From JANWWM01 sp046292465 (GTDB taxonomy: Bacteria; Bacteroidota; Chlorobiia; Chlorobiales; Thermochlorobacteraceae): a stretch of 64,000 bases of DNA. Made by a program: the position numbers and the translations under genes. The DNA lies in the NCBI GenBank assembly GCA_046292465.1, contig JBKBRB010000004.1:62001-126000 (forward strand), read 5' to 3'. The notes under the pieces are model-generated. The model was given only the letters and a program-made list of their open reading frames with translations, had not been told where the DNA came from and ran no database searches. Shown here piece after piece: positions 16,749 through 26,063 of this stretch. Each line of letters starts with the position of its first letter. Position 1 is the first letter of the stretch.

Positions 16749-19700
16749 TCATTTCTCCGCTATCAATTCAAGTGGTGCCGCTTCAAGCGGGACAGGGCTT
16801 TCAGATGGAGAGACAAACGAATAAATCGCGGGCACAACATAGAGCGTCAGAAAACTTGAAAACAGCATGCCAAAAACGACGGCAATTCCCATCGAGATGC
16901 GGCTTTCCGAACCTGCACCCAGCGCAAGCGCAATCGGAAGAAATCCGAGTATGGTTGAAAGGCTCGTCATTAAAATCGGTCGGAAGCGTTGCGCGGCGGC
17001 GTCTTCAACCGCATCAATTTTGGAGAGACCTTGTGCTTTGCGTTGGTTGGCAAACTCGACAATCAAAATGCCATTTTTTGTAACCAATCCAACCAGCATG
17101 ATGATTCCGATTTGCGAGAAGATGTTAAGCGTTTGGTTGAAATACCAGAGCGCGAAGAGCGTTCCTGCAAGCGCAAGCGGAACGGTGAAGAGAATGATGA
17201 ACGGGTCGCGGAAACTTTCAAATTGCGCGGCGAGCACAAGGTAAATCAGCACGAGTGCCAGCAGAAACGCGAAGAGCAGGCTCGATGAACTTTCCTCAAA
17301 ATCTTTTGAAGGACCGTCAAGCGCGGTTACAAAACTCTCGTCCAATGCCTCGTCAGCAATACGACGCATTTCATTGATGCCATCGCCGATGGTTTTTCCC
17401 GGCGCAAGTCCTGCTTGAACGGTTGCGGAAATGTAGCGATTGTATCGGAAGAGTTGTGGTGGACTGCTTTGTTCGGTGAGTTTGACAAGGTTATCGAGTT
17501 GAATGAGTTCGCCACGATTGTTGCGCACATAAAGCGACTGCAAGTCAATCGGCGCACTGCGATTTTTTCGCTCCATTTGTCCAATCACTTGATACTGCTT
17601 ACCGTCCATAATGAAAAACCCGAAGCGTTGCGCGCTGTATGAAAACTGCAAGACTTGCGCGACATCGCCGACCGAAACGCCGAGCGCGCGCGCTCTATCG
17701 CGGTCAATCTCAACTTTCAATTCGGGCTTGTTGAACTTCAAATTGACATCGACAAAACTAAACACGTTGCTTTTGCGTGCCTCGCTTAAAAACTTCGGCA
17801 GAGTTTCTTTCAACTTCTCGAAGTTCGGTGCTTGAAGCACGAATTGGACAGGCAAGCCGCCGCGTGGGTTTGAAACGGCTTGTTCTTGGGAGACGAAGGT
17901 TCGCGCCTGTGAAAGTGAGCGCACATTCACGGCGAGTTCATCAACAATTTCTTGTTGTGAGCGTTCGCGCAATTCCCTTGGTTTGAGAAAGACGCGCACG
18001 AAGCCCGTATTGGCGGCGGCAACCCCGAATCCGGGGGAGGTTACAGTAATAACCGCGTCTTTTTCAGGCACGAGTTCTTCAACCATTTTTCCAAGCGAGA
18101 GTATAAAGGCGTCCATATATTCAAACGACGCGCCTTCAGGTGCGGTCGTAAATAACCTTATGCTACCCCTATCTTCGGCGGGAGCAAGTTCGCTCGGCAC
18201 AAGCGCGCCGAATAAAAAAATCAACGCAAAACAAAATCCGACGATTGGAAACGCAAGCCATCGCTTTTTCAAGAAGGTATTGAGCGACGTGCGATAGCGC
18301 GCTGTGAGCCATGTAAAAAACTGTTCCGTCGTCGTGTAAAATTTTCCTGTGTGTGCTTGCTTTTTCAGTAAGCGCGTGCAAAGCATTGGCGTGAGCGTGA
18401 GTGCGACAAATGATGAAATGATGACGGCACCTGCTACGACAATTCCAAACTCACGAAAGAGCCGTCCCGTAATGCCTTGCAGAAATACAATCGGTAGAAA
18501 GACCGCCACGAGCACCACTGTTGTTGCCACAACCGCAAAGAAAATTTCCGACACGCCCTTGAAGCCTGCTTGAATGGGCGATTCACCTTGCTCGATTTTG
18601 GCGTAGATATTTTCCAAAACGACAATTGCGTCATCGACCACTATGCCGATTGCCAGCACCAGCCCAAGAAGCGTGAGCACGTTGATGGAAAAGCCAAAGA
18701 GATACATGATGAAAAACGTGCCAATGAGCGAAATCGGAATTGCAAGAGAAGGAATGAGCGTCGTGCGCCAATCGCGCAAGAAGAGGAAAATAATCAGCAC
18801 CACGAGACCGAACGCAATGAAAATGGTCTCGATGACTTCATTGATAGAGGCACGAATAAATTTTGTGGTATCAAATGCAATCGCAACGCTTAAATCGTTT
18901 GGCAGTTCTTTACGAATTTGCTCGAGCCGTTTGTAGACTTCGTCCGCGATTTGGATATGATTTGCACCTGGTTGTGGAATGATCGCGCAAGCCACCATCA
19001 TCGTGCCGTCGCGCCGAAGCACGGTGCGTTCATTTTCGGGATAAAGTTCGGCTCTGCCGACATCGCGAAAGCGTATTACCCTTCCTGCGTCTTCGCGCAG
19101 AATCATTTGCTCGAATTCTTCGGGCTTGGTTAAGCGTCCAAGTGCTCTGACGGTGAGTTCGGTTTTATCGCCTTCAAGTCGACCGGTTGGAAGCTCGACA
19201 TTTTCGCGGTTCAAGGCGGCTTGGACGTCGAGCGGCGTTAAGCCGTAGGCGGCGAGTTTTTCAGGCGACATCCACAGGCGCATCGAGTATTTCTTTTCGC
19301 CCCAGATTTGAATTTCGCTCACGCCGTTGATGGTTTGCAAGCGTTCTTTGAGAATGTTCGTGGCGGCGGCAGAAAGTTCGAGCGGATTGCGTGCGTTGCT
19401 TTTGAGATTGAGAATGAGGATAGGCGAGGCGTTGGCGTCGGCTTTTGCGACGATGGGCGGGTCGGCGTCGGGCGGCAATCGGCGAACGGCTTGTGCGACT
19501 TTATCGCGCACATCGTTAGCGGCGGCTTCAAGGTCTATTTCGAGATTGAACTCGACCGTGATGGTCGAGCGTCCATCGCTACTTGTCGATGAAATCGAGC
19601 GCACCCCTGCAATGCCGTTAATTGCGTCTTCAAGCGGTTCGGTGATTTGCGAAATAATCACTTCGGCATTCGCGCCTGTGTAGTTCGTCGTTACCGTTAC

Positions 19701-19832
19701 GACAGGCGGGTCGACAGACGGATATTCGCGCACTCCGAGAAAGAGAAATCCAATCACGCCGAAAAGCACAACGGCGATTGACATCACAATCGCGAGCACA
19801 GGACGCTGAATACTGACTTGGGATAAACTCAT
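16749..19832 (-). CDS. RND efflux pump inner-membrane permease (HAE1/AcrB-like)
   Basis: A 1027-residue 12-TM transporter of normal RND length. It starts MSLSQVSIQRPV, shows proton-relay Asp pair in GIVVDDAIVVLENIY (TM4), Lys in GLVTKNGILIVEFAN (TM10), and two large periplasmic loops after TM1 and TM7. Such permeases export drugs, bile salts or envelope components in complex with a periplasmic adaptor and a TolC-type channel. Neither partner gene is adjacent on either side, so it must borrow them from elsewhere. A strong inverted repeat lies just upstream. Confidence 0.95.
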   Translation of the reverse strand: MSLSQVSIQRPVLAIVMSIAVVLFGVIGFLFLGVREYPSVDPPVVTVTTNYTGANAEVIISQITEPLEDAINGIAGVRSISSTSSDGRSTITVEFNLEIDLEAAANDVRDKVAQAVRRLPPDADPPIVAKADANASPILILNLKSNARNPLELSAAATNILKERLQTINGVSEIQIWGEKKYSMRLWMSPEKLAAYGLTPLDVQAALNRENVELPTGRLEGDKTELTVRALGRLTKPEEFEQMILREDAGRVIRFRDVGRAELYPENERTVLRRDGTMMVACAIIPQPGANHIQIADEVYKRLEQIRKELPNDLSVAIAFDTTKFIRASINEVIETIFIAFGLVVLIIFLFLRDWRTTLIPSLAIPISLIGTFFIMYLFGFSINVLTLLGLVLAIGIVVDDAIVVLENIYAKIEQGESPIQAGFKGVSEIFFAVVATTVVLVAVFLPIVFLQGITGRLFREFGIVVAGAVIISSFVALTLTPMLCTRLLKKQAHTGKFYTTTEQFFTWLTARYRTSLNTFLKKRWLAFPIVGFCFALIFLFGALVPSELAPAEDRGSIRLFTTAPEGASFEYMDAFILSLGKMVEELVPEKDAVITVTSPGFGVAAANTGFVRVFLKPRELRERSQQEIVDELAVNVRSLSQARTFVSQEQAVSNPRGGLPVQFVLQAPNFEKLKETLPKFLSEARKSNVFSFVDVNLKFNKPELKVEIDRDRARALGVSVGDVAQVLQFSYSAQRFGFFIMDGKQYQVIGQMERKNRSAPIDLQSLYVRNNRGELIQLDNLVKLTEQSSPPQLFRYNRYISATVQAGLAPGKTIGDGINEMRRIADEALDESFVTALDGPSKDFEESSSSLLFAFLLALVLIYLVLAAQFESFRDPFIILFTVPLALAGTLFALWYFNQTLNIFSQIGIIMLVGLVTKNGILIVEFANQRKAQGLSKIDAVEDAAAQRFRPILMTSLSTILGFLPIALALGAGSESRISMGIAVVFGMLFSSFLTLYVVPAIYSFVSPSESPVPLEAAPLELIAEK

Positions 19833-19850
19833 TGGATTTTTCTTGAAAAA

Positions 19851-19904
19851 GTTACACGGATAACACGACTGACTTCATCTTGCCAGCGCATTATCCGTGT
19901 TAAC
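19851..19904 (-). terminator. Inverted repeat upstream of the RND gene: terminator or operator
   Basis: ACACGGATAA and TTATCCGTGT form a perfect 10-bp inverted repeat separated by 27 bases; it extends to about 13 pairs with one bulged base. On the minus strand it follows the stop of the secreted-protein gene and is followed by CTTTTTC, as in an intrinsic terminator. It is 20 bases before the RND start codon, so a regulator-binding role is also possible. Confidence 0.65.
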
Positions 19905-19927
19905 ACACGTTGCTATGATATTCGGTT

Positions 19928-20674
19928 TCAGTCAAAAAATTTATCTACAACGCTCATCATTTGCGTGAGTTCCGAGATGTTTTTTCCCGCTAACACGGTG
20001 CGAAGATTGTTGATTAAATACGACTCGACACTTTCTCCAATTTTCGGCGAGAGTGGGTCGTTGGCATCAAGCAAGAAGACAAATTTTTTTCCGATGTGCT
20101 GACGCACGCGGTCTAAAATGGCGGTGCGCATATACTCCTCGACCGCCTTGTTCGTATTGGCTTCATTGATGAGAATTTGCTCCATATCTCGGTCAAAGTC
20201 GGGGAACTTGCCTTCTTTGAGATTTTTTAAGAAAGGCTTGTTTTTCGTCTCCCATTGCAATCCGAAAATCATGCGTTCCGCATTCGGACTAAGATAGCCC
20301 TCAAAGTTGCCCGTAGGCTTTGTAATCGGCTTGACTTCCATGCGTTTGCCAAGCGAAAGGTCTACGATAGTGGCATCGGCTTCTTTTGGATTGGCTTTGA
20401 CGGTACTGTCGACCAATTCGCTGACGCGCTTGCCGTCGTAGCCGAGTTTGATGTAGTCGCTTTCAACAGCATTGAGTTGGTTTGTAACATGCCGCAAGTA
20501 AATTGAATGGAGCGTCGCTTCTTTGCCTTTTGTGGCAAGCATCATGCGAAGGGTATCGGGGGCAATTTCGGGTTCGGGTTTCGGCGCAGTGCGACGTTGC
20601 TGTGCCGACAAGTCGTGTGAGGTTAGAAAAACGAGGGATATACAGAATCCCAAAAGAAGAAAATGTTTCAGCAT
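19928..20674 (-). CDS. Secreted hypothetical protein
   Basis: A 248-residue protein from the ATG at 20674, giving a clear Sec signal peptide (MLKHFLLLGFCISLVF, cleavage likely after LSA). The mature part is mixed alpha-helical and charged, with no motif or repeat I recognise. It contains no cysteine and no further membrane segment, so it should be periplasmic or outer-membrane associated. It lies 77 bases downstream of asnB and ahead of the RND hairpin. Function unknown. Confidence 0.75.
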   Translation of the reverse strand: MLKHFLLLGFCISLVFLTSHDLSAQQRRTAPKPEPEIAPDTLRMMLATKGKEATLHSIYLRHVTNQLNAVESDYIKLGYDGKRVSELVDSTVKANPKEADATIVDLSLGKRMEVKPITKPTGNFEGYLSPNAERMIFGLQWETKNKPFLKNLKEGKFPDFDRDMEQILINEANTNKAVEEYMRTAILDRVRQHIGKKFVFLLDANDPLSPKIGESVESYLINNLRTVLAGKNISELTQMMSVVDKFFD

Positions 20675-20751
20675 TGTTGTTTTGGTCGTTTGATTGAAAG
20701 GTTTGATTGAAAAATTCGCACTGCAAAGATAGCACACACAAACGAAATGCA

Positions 20752-22692
20752 TTATTGCTTTGTAAGATGCTGTAGCCACAACTCTATGGTTAGCAATGCC
20801 CAAATGCGATGTGCATTATCTTCCTTGCCTGTTTTATCGCGCTCGATGATGTCGTGAACCATCTTCGGGTTAAAAATGCCGCGTCGCTTTACCTGTTCTT
20901 CCGAGAGGCAATCTTGAATTAGCGGGTCTAAATCTTTCTTCACCCACGCGCGTAGCGGTGCGCCAAACGGGGCTTTTGGACGATAGATAATTTCTTTCGG
21001 CAGATATTTCTCGGCGACTTTTTTCAGCAAATACTTTTGCGTAAGCCCATTGATTTTGTAGCGTGCGGGAAGACGATGTGCAAACTCGGCAACCTTGTAA
21101 TCCACGAGCGGAACTCGCTCCTCGACGCTTGCCGCCATTGAGGCTTTGTCGGAATATGTCAGGTTCAAACTGGCTAAAAAGCATTTGGTATCAACGGCGC
21201 ACATGAGCGTAATCAAGTCCAAATTTGGCTTTTGCTTTAAGAATTGCTCTCGGAGCGCGTAGTGCCTGCGGATTGGGTAACTGTCGTAGTGCGAGTGATA
21301 GCACTGCTCGCGAAATTCAGGCGTAAGCAATTGCGTCATTTCTGAAGCGTTGTAGTAAGAGTAATTTCCGATAAAGGCATCGAAATCGGGAAGCGATGCG
21401 GCTTTGAGAAACTTCTTTGCCCATCTTGTTGTGCGGTATCCGCCGCTTGTTCCTGCAACGGGTAAGTTCTCGACAATAGGTTCAATCACTTTTGAGCGCA
21501 ACAGCCTTGGAATTTGCTTGTAGGTGCTTGCAAGTTTGACGGAAAGATGCTTGCGGTATCCACCAAAAATCTCGTCCGCTCCCATTCCTGAAAGCATAAC
21601 GGTTGTGCCGCTTTCTTTTGCCATTTTGCAGATGAGATACGTGTTGATGCTGGCGGGGTCGGCAATCGGCTCATCGAGATGATAAATCATTTTCGGCAGC
21701 AGCTCGACGATGTCGGGCTTGATGACAATTTCGCGATAATCCGCATTGAGATGTTTAGCGACTATTTTCGCATACTTTTGGTCGTCGGGCATGGCTTCGA
21801 ACTTCTTGTCTTCGTCCGTGAAGGCAATCGTGTAGGTTGTAATTGGCTCGCCTTTTTCTTTGGTCATCAATGCCGTTACGAGCGATGAGTCCAATCCGCC
21901 TGATAGAAATGCACCGACTTTCACATCGGCTACCATTTGCTCTTTAACCGTTTTGCGAAGAAGCGCATCGAGTTCGTCGATGTAGGTTTGTTCGTCTTTA
22001 TCTTCGCCGTAGCCTTCAAAGTTTACGTCCCAATACCGTTCAATTTTCATTTCGCCGCTTTTGAAAATCAGATTGCAGCCTGCGGGGAGTTTTTCGATGT
22101 TTTTGAACGCCGTTTTGGGTTCAGGCGTCCAAAGAAAAAAGAGCGTTGAGAGAATGCCATCTGCATCAATCTGCTTTGCAACTTCATGCGACTGCAAAAT
22201 TGACTTCACTTCGGAAGCAAAGATGAGGCGGTTGTTCGGCAAGCGTGTAAAGTAGAGCGGTTTTTCGCCTAATCGGTCTCGAGAAATAAAGACCACATCG
22301 TTGCGCAAGTCGTAAATCGCGAACGCCCACATGCCGCGCAAGCGTTGAACACATTCATTGCCCCATTCGGTATATGCGTGCAAAATCACCTCCGTGTCGG
22401 TTGCCGACTTGAACACATAGCCTTTTTTGAGCAGTTCTGACTTGACTTCTTGGTAGTTGTAAATTTCACCGTTGAAAACGATGCACAGCGTTTTATCGGC
22501 ATTGAACATCGGCTGATGACCAAGCGGCGAAAGGTCAATAATGGCAAGGCGACGAAACCCAAACCCAACAGGCGTTTTATCTAAGAAAATTTCTATTCCA
22601 CCGTCGTCTGGTCCGCGATGGTGCATCACAGTTGTCATCTTTTCCATCAAGGCTTTATCAACAAAGCCAATTGTTCCTGTAATGCCACACAT
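20752..22692 (-). CDS. asnB: Asparagine synthase, glutamine-hydrolysing
   Basis: A 646-residue two-domain enzyme. The N-terminus MCGITG exposes the Cys2 nucleophile of the class II glutaminase domain, with HRGPDDGG and NGEIYN(Y) substrate motifs. The synthetase domain has the PP-loop FLSGGLDSS near residue 260 and GMGADEIFGGYRKH. It makes asparagine from aspartate, ATP and glutamine. The length is that of the long AsnB class; homologues also modify cell-surface glycans, so a biosynthetic amidotransferase role in polysaccharide assembly is an alternative. Confidence 0.93.
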   Translation of the reverse strand: MCGITGTIGFVDKALMEKMTTVMHHRGPDDGGIEIFLDKTPVGFGFRRLAIIDLSPLGHQPMFNADKTLCIVFNGEIYNYQEVKSELLKKGYVFKSATDTEVILHAYTEWGNECVQRLRGMWAFAIYDLRNDVVFISRDRLGEKPLYFTRLPNNRLIFASEVKSILQSHEVAKQIDADGILSTLFFLWTPEPKTAFKNIEKLPAGCNLIFKSGEMKIERYWDVNFEGYGEDKDEQTYIDELDALLRKTVKEQMVADVKVGAFLSGGLDSSLVTALMTKEKGEPITTYTIAFTDEDKKFEAMPDDQKYAKIVAKHLNADYREIVIKPDIVELLPKMIYHLDEPIADPASINTYLICKMAKESGTTVMLSGMGADEIFGGYRKHLSVKLASTYKQIPRLLRSKVIEPIVENLPVAGTSGGYRTTRWAKKFLKAASLPDFDAFIGNYSYYNASEMTQLLTPEFREQCYHSHYDSYPIRRHYALREQFLKQKPNLDLITLMCAVDTKCFLASLNLTYSDKASMAASVEERVPLVDYKVAEFAHRLPARYKINGLTQKYLLKKVAEKYLPKEIIYRPKAPFGAPLRAWVKKDLDPLIQDCLSEEQVKRRGIFNPKMVHDIIERDKTGKEDNAHRIWALLTIELWLQHLTKQ

Positions 22693-22705
22693 TTATTAAT
22701 TGATT

Positions 22706-23365
22706 TTAGAGGCTGTGATTAAGTTGCTCCGTAAGCCAAGTAGAAATATCCGACAAACACGCATCTGAAATTTGATGCGCCATTGGGTATTCTTTGTAAG
22801 TCACATTGATTTGCAATTCTCGCAATCGCGCTTCGCTTTCGCGCCCATTTTGAATGGGTAGGATTTCATCGTAAAGTCCATGCGAAACAAAGATGGGAAA
22901 ATTTTTCAGGTGCTCTGGCGGCGCAAGTTTGAGTAATCGTTCATCAGGCAATCGTCCGCTCATGGCGACCATTCCCAACAACCGATGTGGCTCTGTAAGC
23001 GCAATGCTATACGCCATTGACGAGCCTTGACTAAATCCCATCAAAATAATTCTCTTTGGGTCAATTGGATAATGCGCAATGACTTCATCGAGAAATTTCA
23101 AAATCAACGCACGACTCTGAATCGCTGACTTCGTATCCAAAACTTTAATGCCTTCGTCGGTAAACGCCAACGGAAACCATGCATACCCCCCATTCCCAAG
23201 CGAGAGCGGCGCACGCGCACTGATGACCGTAAAACGCGAATCGAGCGCATCGGCAAGACCAATCAAATCATATTCATTTGCACCATAGCCATGAAGCATC
23301 AATAGCAATGGTGAAGGCTCTTTCTGTGTTGTGGGTTTTACAAGATGAACAAGCGAAAACGGCAA
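22706..23365 (-). CDS. Carboxylesterase/phospholipase, alpha/beta hydrolase
   Basis: A 219-residue cytoplasmic serine hydrolase of the Abhydrolase_2 (YpfH/EstB-like) family. The oxyanion motif is LLMLHGYGANEYDL, nucleophile Ser in GFSQGSSMAY, acid Asp in SHGLYDEILP, and the catalytic His in YPMAHQIS. Length is normal for the family. It probably cleaves short-chain esters; the natural substrate is unknown. It lies 13 bases before asnB in a minus-strand run that begins with the Uma2 and gatB genes. Confidence 0.88.
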   Translation of the reverse strand: MPFSLVHLVKPTTQKEPSPLLLMLHGYGANEYDLIGLADALDSRFTVISARAPLSLGNGGYAWFPLAFTDEGIKVLDTKSAIQSRALILKFLDEVIAHYPIDPKRIILMGFSQGSSMAYSIALTEPHRLLGMVAMSGRLPDERLLKLAPPEHLKNFPIFVSHGLYDEILPIQNGRESEARLRELQINVTYKEYPMAHQISDACLSDISTWLTEQLNHSL

Positions 23366-23397
23366 GGCTAGTTGTTAGATTAACTGTTTGAAAGAAC

Positions 23398-24006
23398 CTA
23401 CAAATTTAACGCTTTTGTGCCCAAAATTTCGGCTACCGACATCTTCACATCAGGAAACTGCACAGGACTAATCCACTCACGCTCATCATATCGCTTCACT
23501 TCACTGTATCCCTCTGCACTCGGCTTGCGATAAACTTCCACACACCTTTCCATCAAATTCACTAACCACACTTCCACCACGCCAAAGCGCGCATACAGCG
23601 GCACTTTCACCGTGCGGTCAATCTTGATGCTTGAATCCGACACTTCCACCACTAACAGCGCATCTTTGCCACTCGGTCGCTCTTCACTTCCCATCATCGG
23701 CAACAGCACCACATCAGGCTCAGGCTCGTTGTAGTCATCTAACCACAACGGATTCTGAACGGAAACAAATGCTTGGTTTCCCACCTTTCTTTCAAAGAAT
23801 TTTGTTAAGCGCGTTACGCACCAGAAGTGAGGCAAGCCGACAGGACTCATTTTCTTGTAGATTTCTCCGTCAATCAATTCAAGTTTTTCATCGGACGATA
23901 ACACGCCACACTCCGCCATTTTCAAATACTCCCTCACTGTCCATCGTCGCCTCTCAAACCTTGCGTCCGCCACTGCCCATCCTCTTGTCTTTGATGCTAC
24001 ACTCAT
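23398..24006 (-). CDS. Uma2 family putative restriction endonuclease, tandem copy A
   Basis: A 202-residue protein of the Uma2 (DUF820) family, a PD-(D/E)XK nuclease fold found in many copies in Cyanobacteria and some other phyla. The core motifs are LELIDGEIYKKMSP, EPEPDVVLLP (Asp) and DALLVVEVSDSS (Glu). The region from RRWTVREYLK to AEILGTK is identical in protein to copy B, but the first 18 and last 3 residues differ. Biological role of Uma2 proteins is not settled. It is in a minus-strand run with gatB. Confidence 0.88.
   Translation of the reverse strand: MSVASKTRGWAVADARFERRRWTVREYLKMAECGVLSSDEKLELIDGEIYKKMSPVGLPHFWCVTRLTKFFERKVGNQAFVSVQNPLWLDDYNEPEPDVVLLPMMGSEERPSGKDALLVVEVSDSSIKIDRTVKVPLYARFGVVEVWLVNLMERCVEVYRKPSAEGYSEVKRYDEREWISPVQFPDVKMSVAEILGTKALNL
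23412..23955. repeat. Direct repeat, unit A of a recent tandem duplication
   Basis: This stretch and the one 612 bases downstream differ at only seven positions over about 535 bases, then diverge at the 5-prime ends of the two Uma2 genes. All seven changes are synonymous. Confidence 0.95.
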
Positions 24007-24018
24007 TCCTTCACCCTC

Positions 24019-24612
24019 TTACCCTTTTGTGCCCAAAATTTCGGCTACCGACATTTTCACATCAGGAAACTGCACAGGACTAATCCACTCGCGCTCATCG
24101 TATCGCTTCACTTCACTGTATCCCTCCGCACTCGGCTTGCGATAAACTTCCACACACCTTTCCATCAAATTCACTAACCACACTTCCACCACGCCAAAGC
24201 GTGCATACAGCGGCACTTTCACCGTGCGGTCAATCTTGATGCTTGAATCCGACACTTCCACCACTAACAGCGCATCTTTGCCACTTGGTCGCTCTTCACT
24301 TCCCATCATCGGCAACAGCACCACATCAGGCTCAGGCTCGTTGTAGTCATCTAACCACAACGGATTCTGAACGGAAACAAATGCTTGGTTTCCCACCTTT
24401 CTTTCAAAGAATTTTGTTAAGCGCGTTACGCACCAGAAGTGAGGCAAGCCGACAGGACTCATTTTCTTGTAGATTTCTCCATCAATCAATTCAAGTTTTT
24501 CATCGGACGATAACACGCCACACTCCGCCATTTTCAAATACTCCCTCACTGTCCATCGCCGCTTTTCAGGCAAGTTTTGAACGATTTCTTCTGTTGTGTG
24601 CGTCGCAATCAT
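24019..24612 (-). CDS. Uma2 family putative restriction endonuclease, tandem copy B
   Basis: A 197-residue Uma2 (DUF820) protein, duplicate of copy A with the same LELIDGEIYKKMSP, EPEPDVVLLP and DALLVVEVSDSS motifs. Its first 16 residues (MIATHTTEEIVQNLPE) are unrelated to the first residues of copy A, so the duplication joined the core to two different starts. Its ATG overlaps the gatB stop codon by four bases, so it is translationally coupled to gatB. Copy B therefore looks like the one in the original genomic context. Confidence 0.88.
   Translation of the reverse strand: MIATHTTEEIVQNLPEKRRWTVREYLKMAECGVLSSDEKLELIDGEIYKKMSPVGLPHFWCVTRLTKFFERKVGNQAFVSVQNPLWLDDYNEPEPDVVLLPMMGSEERPSGKDALLVVEVSDSSIKIDRTVKVPLYARFGVVEVWLVNLMERCVEVYRKPSAEGYSEVKRYDEREWISPVQFPDVKMSVAEILGTKG
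24024..24567. repeat. Direct repeat, unit B of a recent tandem duplication
   Basis: Partner of the unit at 23412-23955 at an offset of 612 bases, about 98.7 percent identical by direct comparison. Confidence 0.95.
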
Positions 24613-26042
24613 ACCGATTCTAATTTTCGTTTTAGAATATCATTGATGATTTGCGGATTGGCTTTGCCTTTCATGCGCTTCATGGTTTCGCCAACGAAGT
24701 AGCCGAAAAGTTTGGTTTTTCCTGCTCGATAGTCAGCCAGTTGGGTTGGACTTGCGGATAAGACTTCAAGAATTTCTTTTTCAATTGCGGAAGTATCGCT
24801 CACTTGTGCAAGTCCATCGCGTTTAACGATGTCTTCGGGCGATGTGGGTTCGTCGAGCATTTTGACGAAGACGACTTCTTTCGCCGTATTGCCATTGATA
24901 ACGCCTTGCTTGACCAGCGAAATAAGTGCGCCAAGCCGCTTTGCCTCAATCGGGAATTCTGAAATTTCAATGGCTTTTTCTTTGAGCGTGCGGAGCACTT
25001 CGCCCATAATCCAATTTGAGGCGGCTTTGGCATCGCCACAGACTTTGACAGTTTCTTCGTAATAGTCGGCAAGCAAGCGGTCGGTGGTAATGACCTTTGC
25101 GTCGTATTCGGGAATTTGATACTGCGAAACGAATCGTGTTGCGCGCACTTCGGGCATTTCAGGCAGTTCGGCTTTGATGAGCGAGAGCAGTTCATCGCTG
25201 ACTTCAATTGGCACGAGGTCGGGTTCGGGGAAATAGCGGTAATCGTGTGCCGCTTCTTTTGAGCGCATTGGGCGCGTTTCGAACTTATCGGCGTCCCACA
25301 AGCGTGTTTCTTGAACGATTGTTCCGCCCGACTTCAAGACTGCGATTTGCCGCTCCATTTCGTATTGAATGGCATTTTCCACGCTCTTGAACGAGTTCAT
25401 GTTTTTGATTTCCGTGCGTGTGCCAAATGTTTCCGAACCTTTTGGACGCACCGAGACGTTGGCGTCGCACCGAAGTGAACCTTCTTCCATATTCCCATCG
25501 GATATGCCAAGCCAGCGCACAATCGCACGCAGTTTTTGCAAATATGCCGATGCTTCTTTCGTTGAGCGAATGTCGGGGTAGCTCACAATTTCTAAGAGCG
25601 GCACGCCGCAACGATTGGCATCGATGTAGGTTTCTTCGCCAATGTCGTGAATTGATTTTCCCGCATCTTCTTCCATGTGGATTCGCACCAAGCGCACACG
25701 CTTTTTTTCGCCGTCTAACTCAAACTCAATGAACCCTTCACTGCAAATCGGCTCTTCATATTGCGAGATTTGATAGCCTTTGGGAAGGTCGGGATAAAAG
25801 TAATTTTTTCGCGCCATGATGGAATAAGGCGCAATGGTGCAGTGCGTTGTTAAGCCAAGTTTAATTGCCGATTCCAGCACTTGCTTGTTCAACACGGGCA
25901 ACGCGCCGGGCATTGCAAGGCAAACAGGGCACACATTCGTATTGGCAGGCGCGCCAAATTCGGTTGAACAGCCACAAAAGGCTTTCGTCTTCGTGTTAAG
26001 TTGGCAGTGGACTTCAAGTCCGACAACAAGTTCGTATTCCAC
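24609..26042 (-). CDS. gatB: Aspartyl/glutamyl-tRNA(Asn/Gln) amidotransferase subunit B
   Basis: A 477-residue subunit of the GatCAB amidotransferase, which converts mischarged Glu-tRNA(Gln) or Asp-tRNA(Asn). The N-terminus VGLEVHCQLNTKTKAFC with the CGCSTEF zinc site and CPVCLAMPG is diagnostic. RIHMEEDAGKSIHD and PLLEIVSYPDIRS follow, and the C-terminal YqeY-like tail ends at KANPQIINDIL. Length is normal. gatA and gatC are not adjacent. It lies between Uma2 genes on the same strand, 21 bases after one and overlapping the next. Confidence 0.97.
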   Translation of the reverse strand: MEYELVVGLEVHCQLNTKTKAFCGCSTEFGAPANTNVCPVCLAMPGALPVLNKQVLESAIKLGLTTHCTIAPYSIMARKNYFYPDLPKGYQISQYEEPICSEGFIEFELDGEKKRVRLVRIHMEEDAGKSIHDIGEETYIDANRCGVPLLEIVSYPDIRSTKEASAYLQKLRAIVRWLGISDGNMEEGSLRCDANVSVRPKGSETFGTRTEIKNMNSFKSVENAIQYEMERQIAVLKSGGTIVQETRLWDADKFETRPMRSKEAAHDYRYFPEPDLVPIEVSDELLSLIKAELPEMPEVRATRFVSQYQIPEYDAKVITTDRLLADYYEETVKVCGDAKAASNWIMGEVLRTLKEKAIEISEFPIEAKRLGALISLVKQGVINGNTAKEVVFVKMLDEPTSPEDIVKRDGLAQVSDTSAIEKEILEVLSASPTQLADYRAGKTKLFGYFVGETMKRMKGKANPQIINDILKRKLESV

Positions 26043-26063
26043 AGTTCAAAAATTTGAAAGAGG

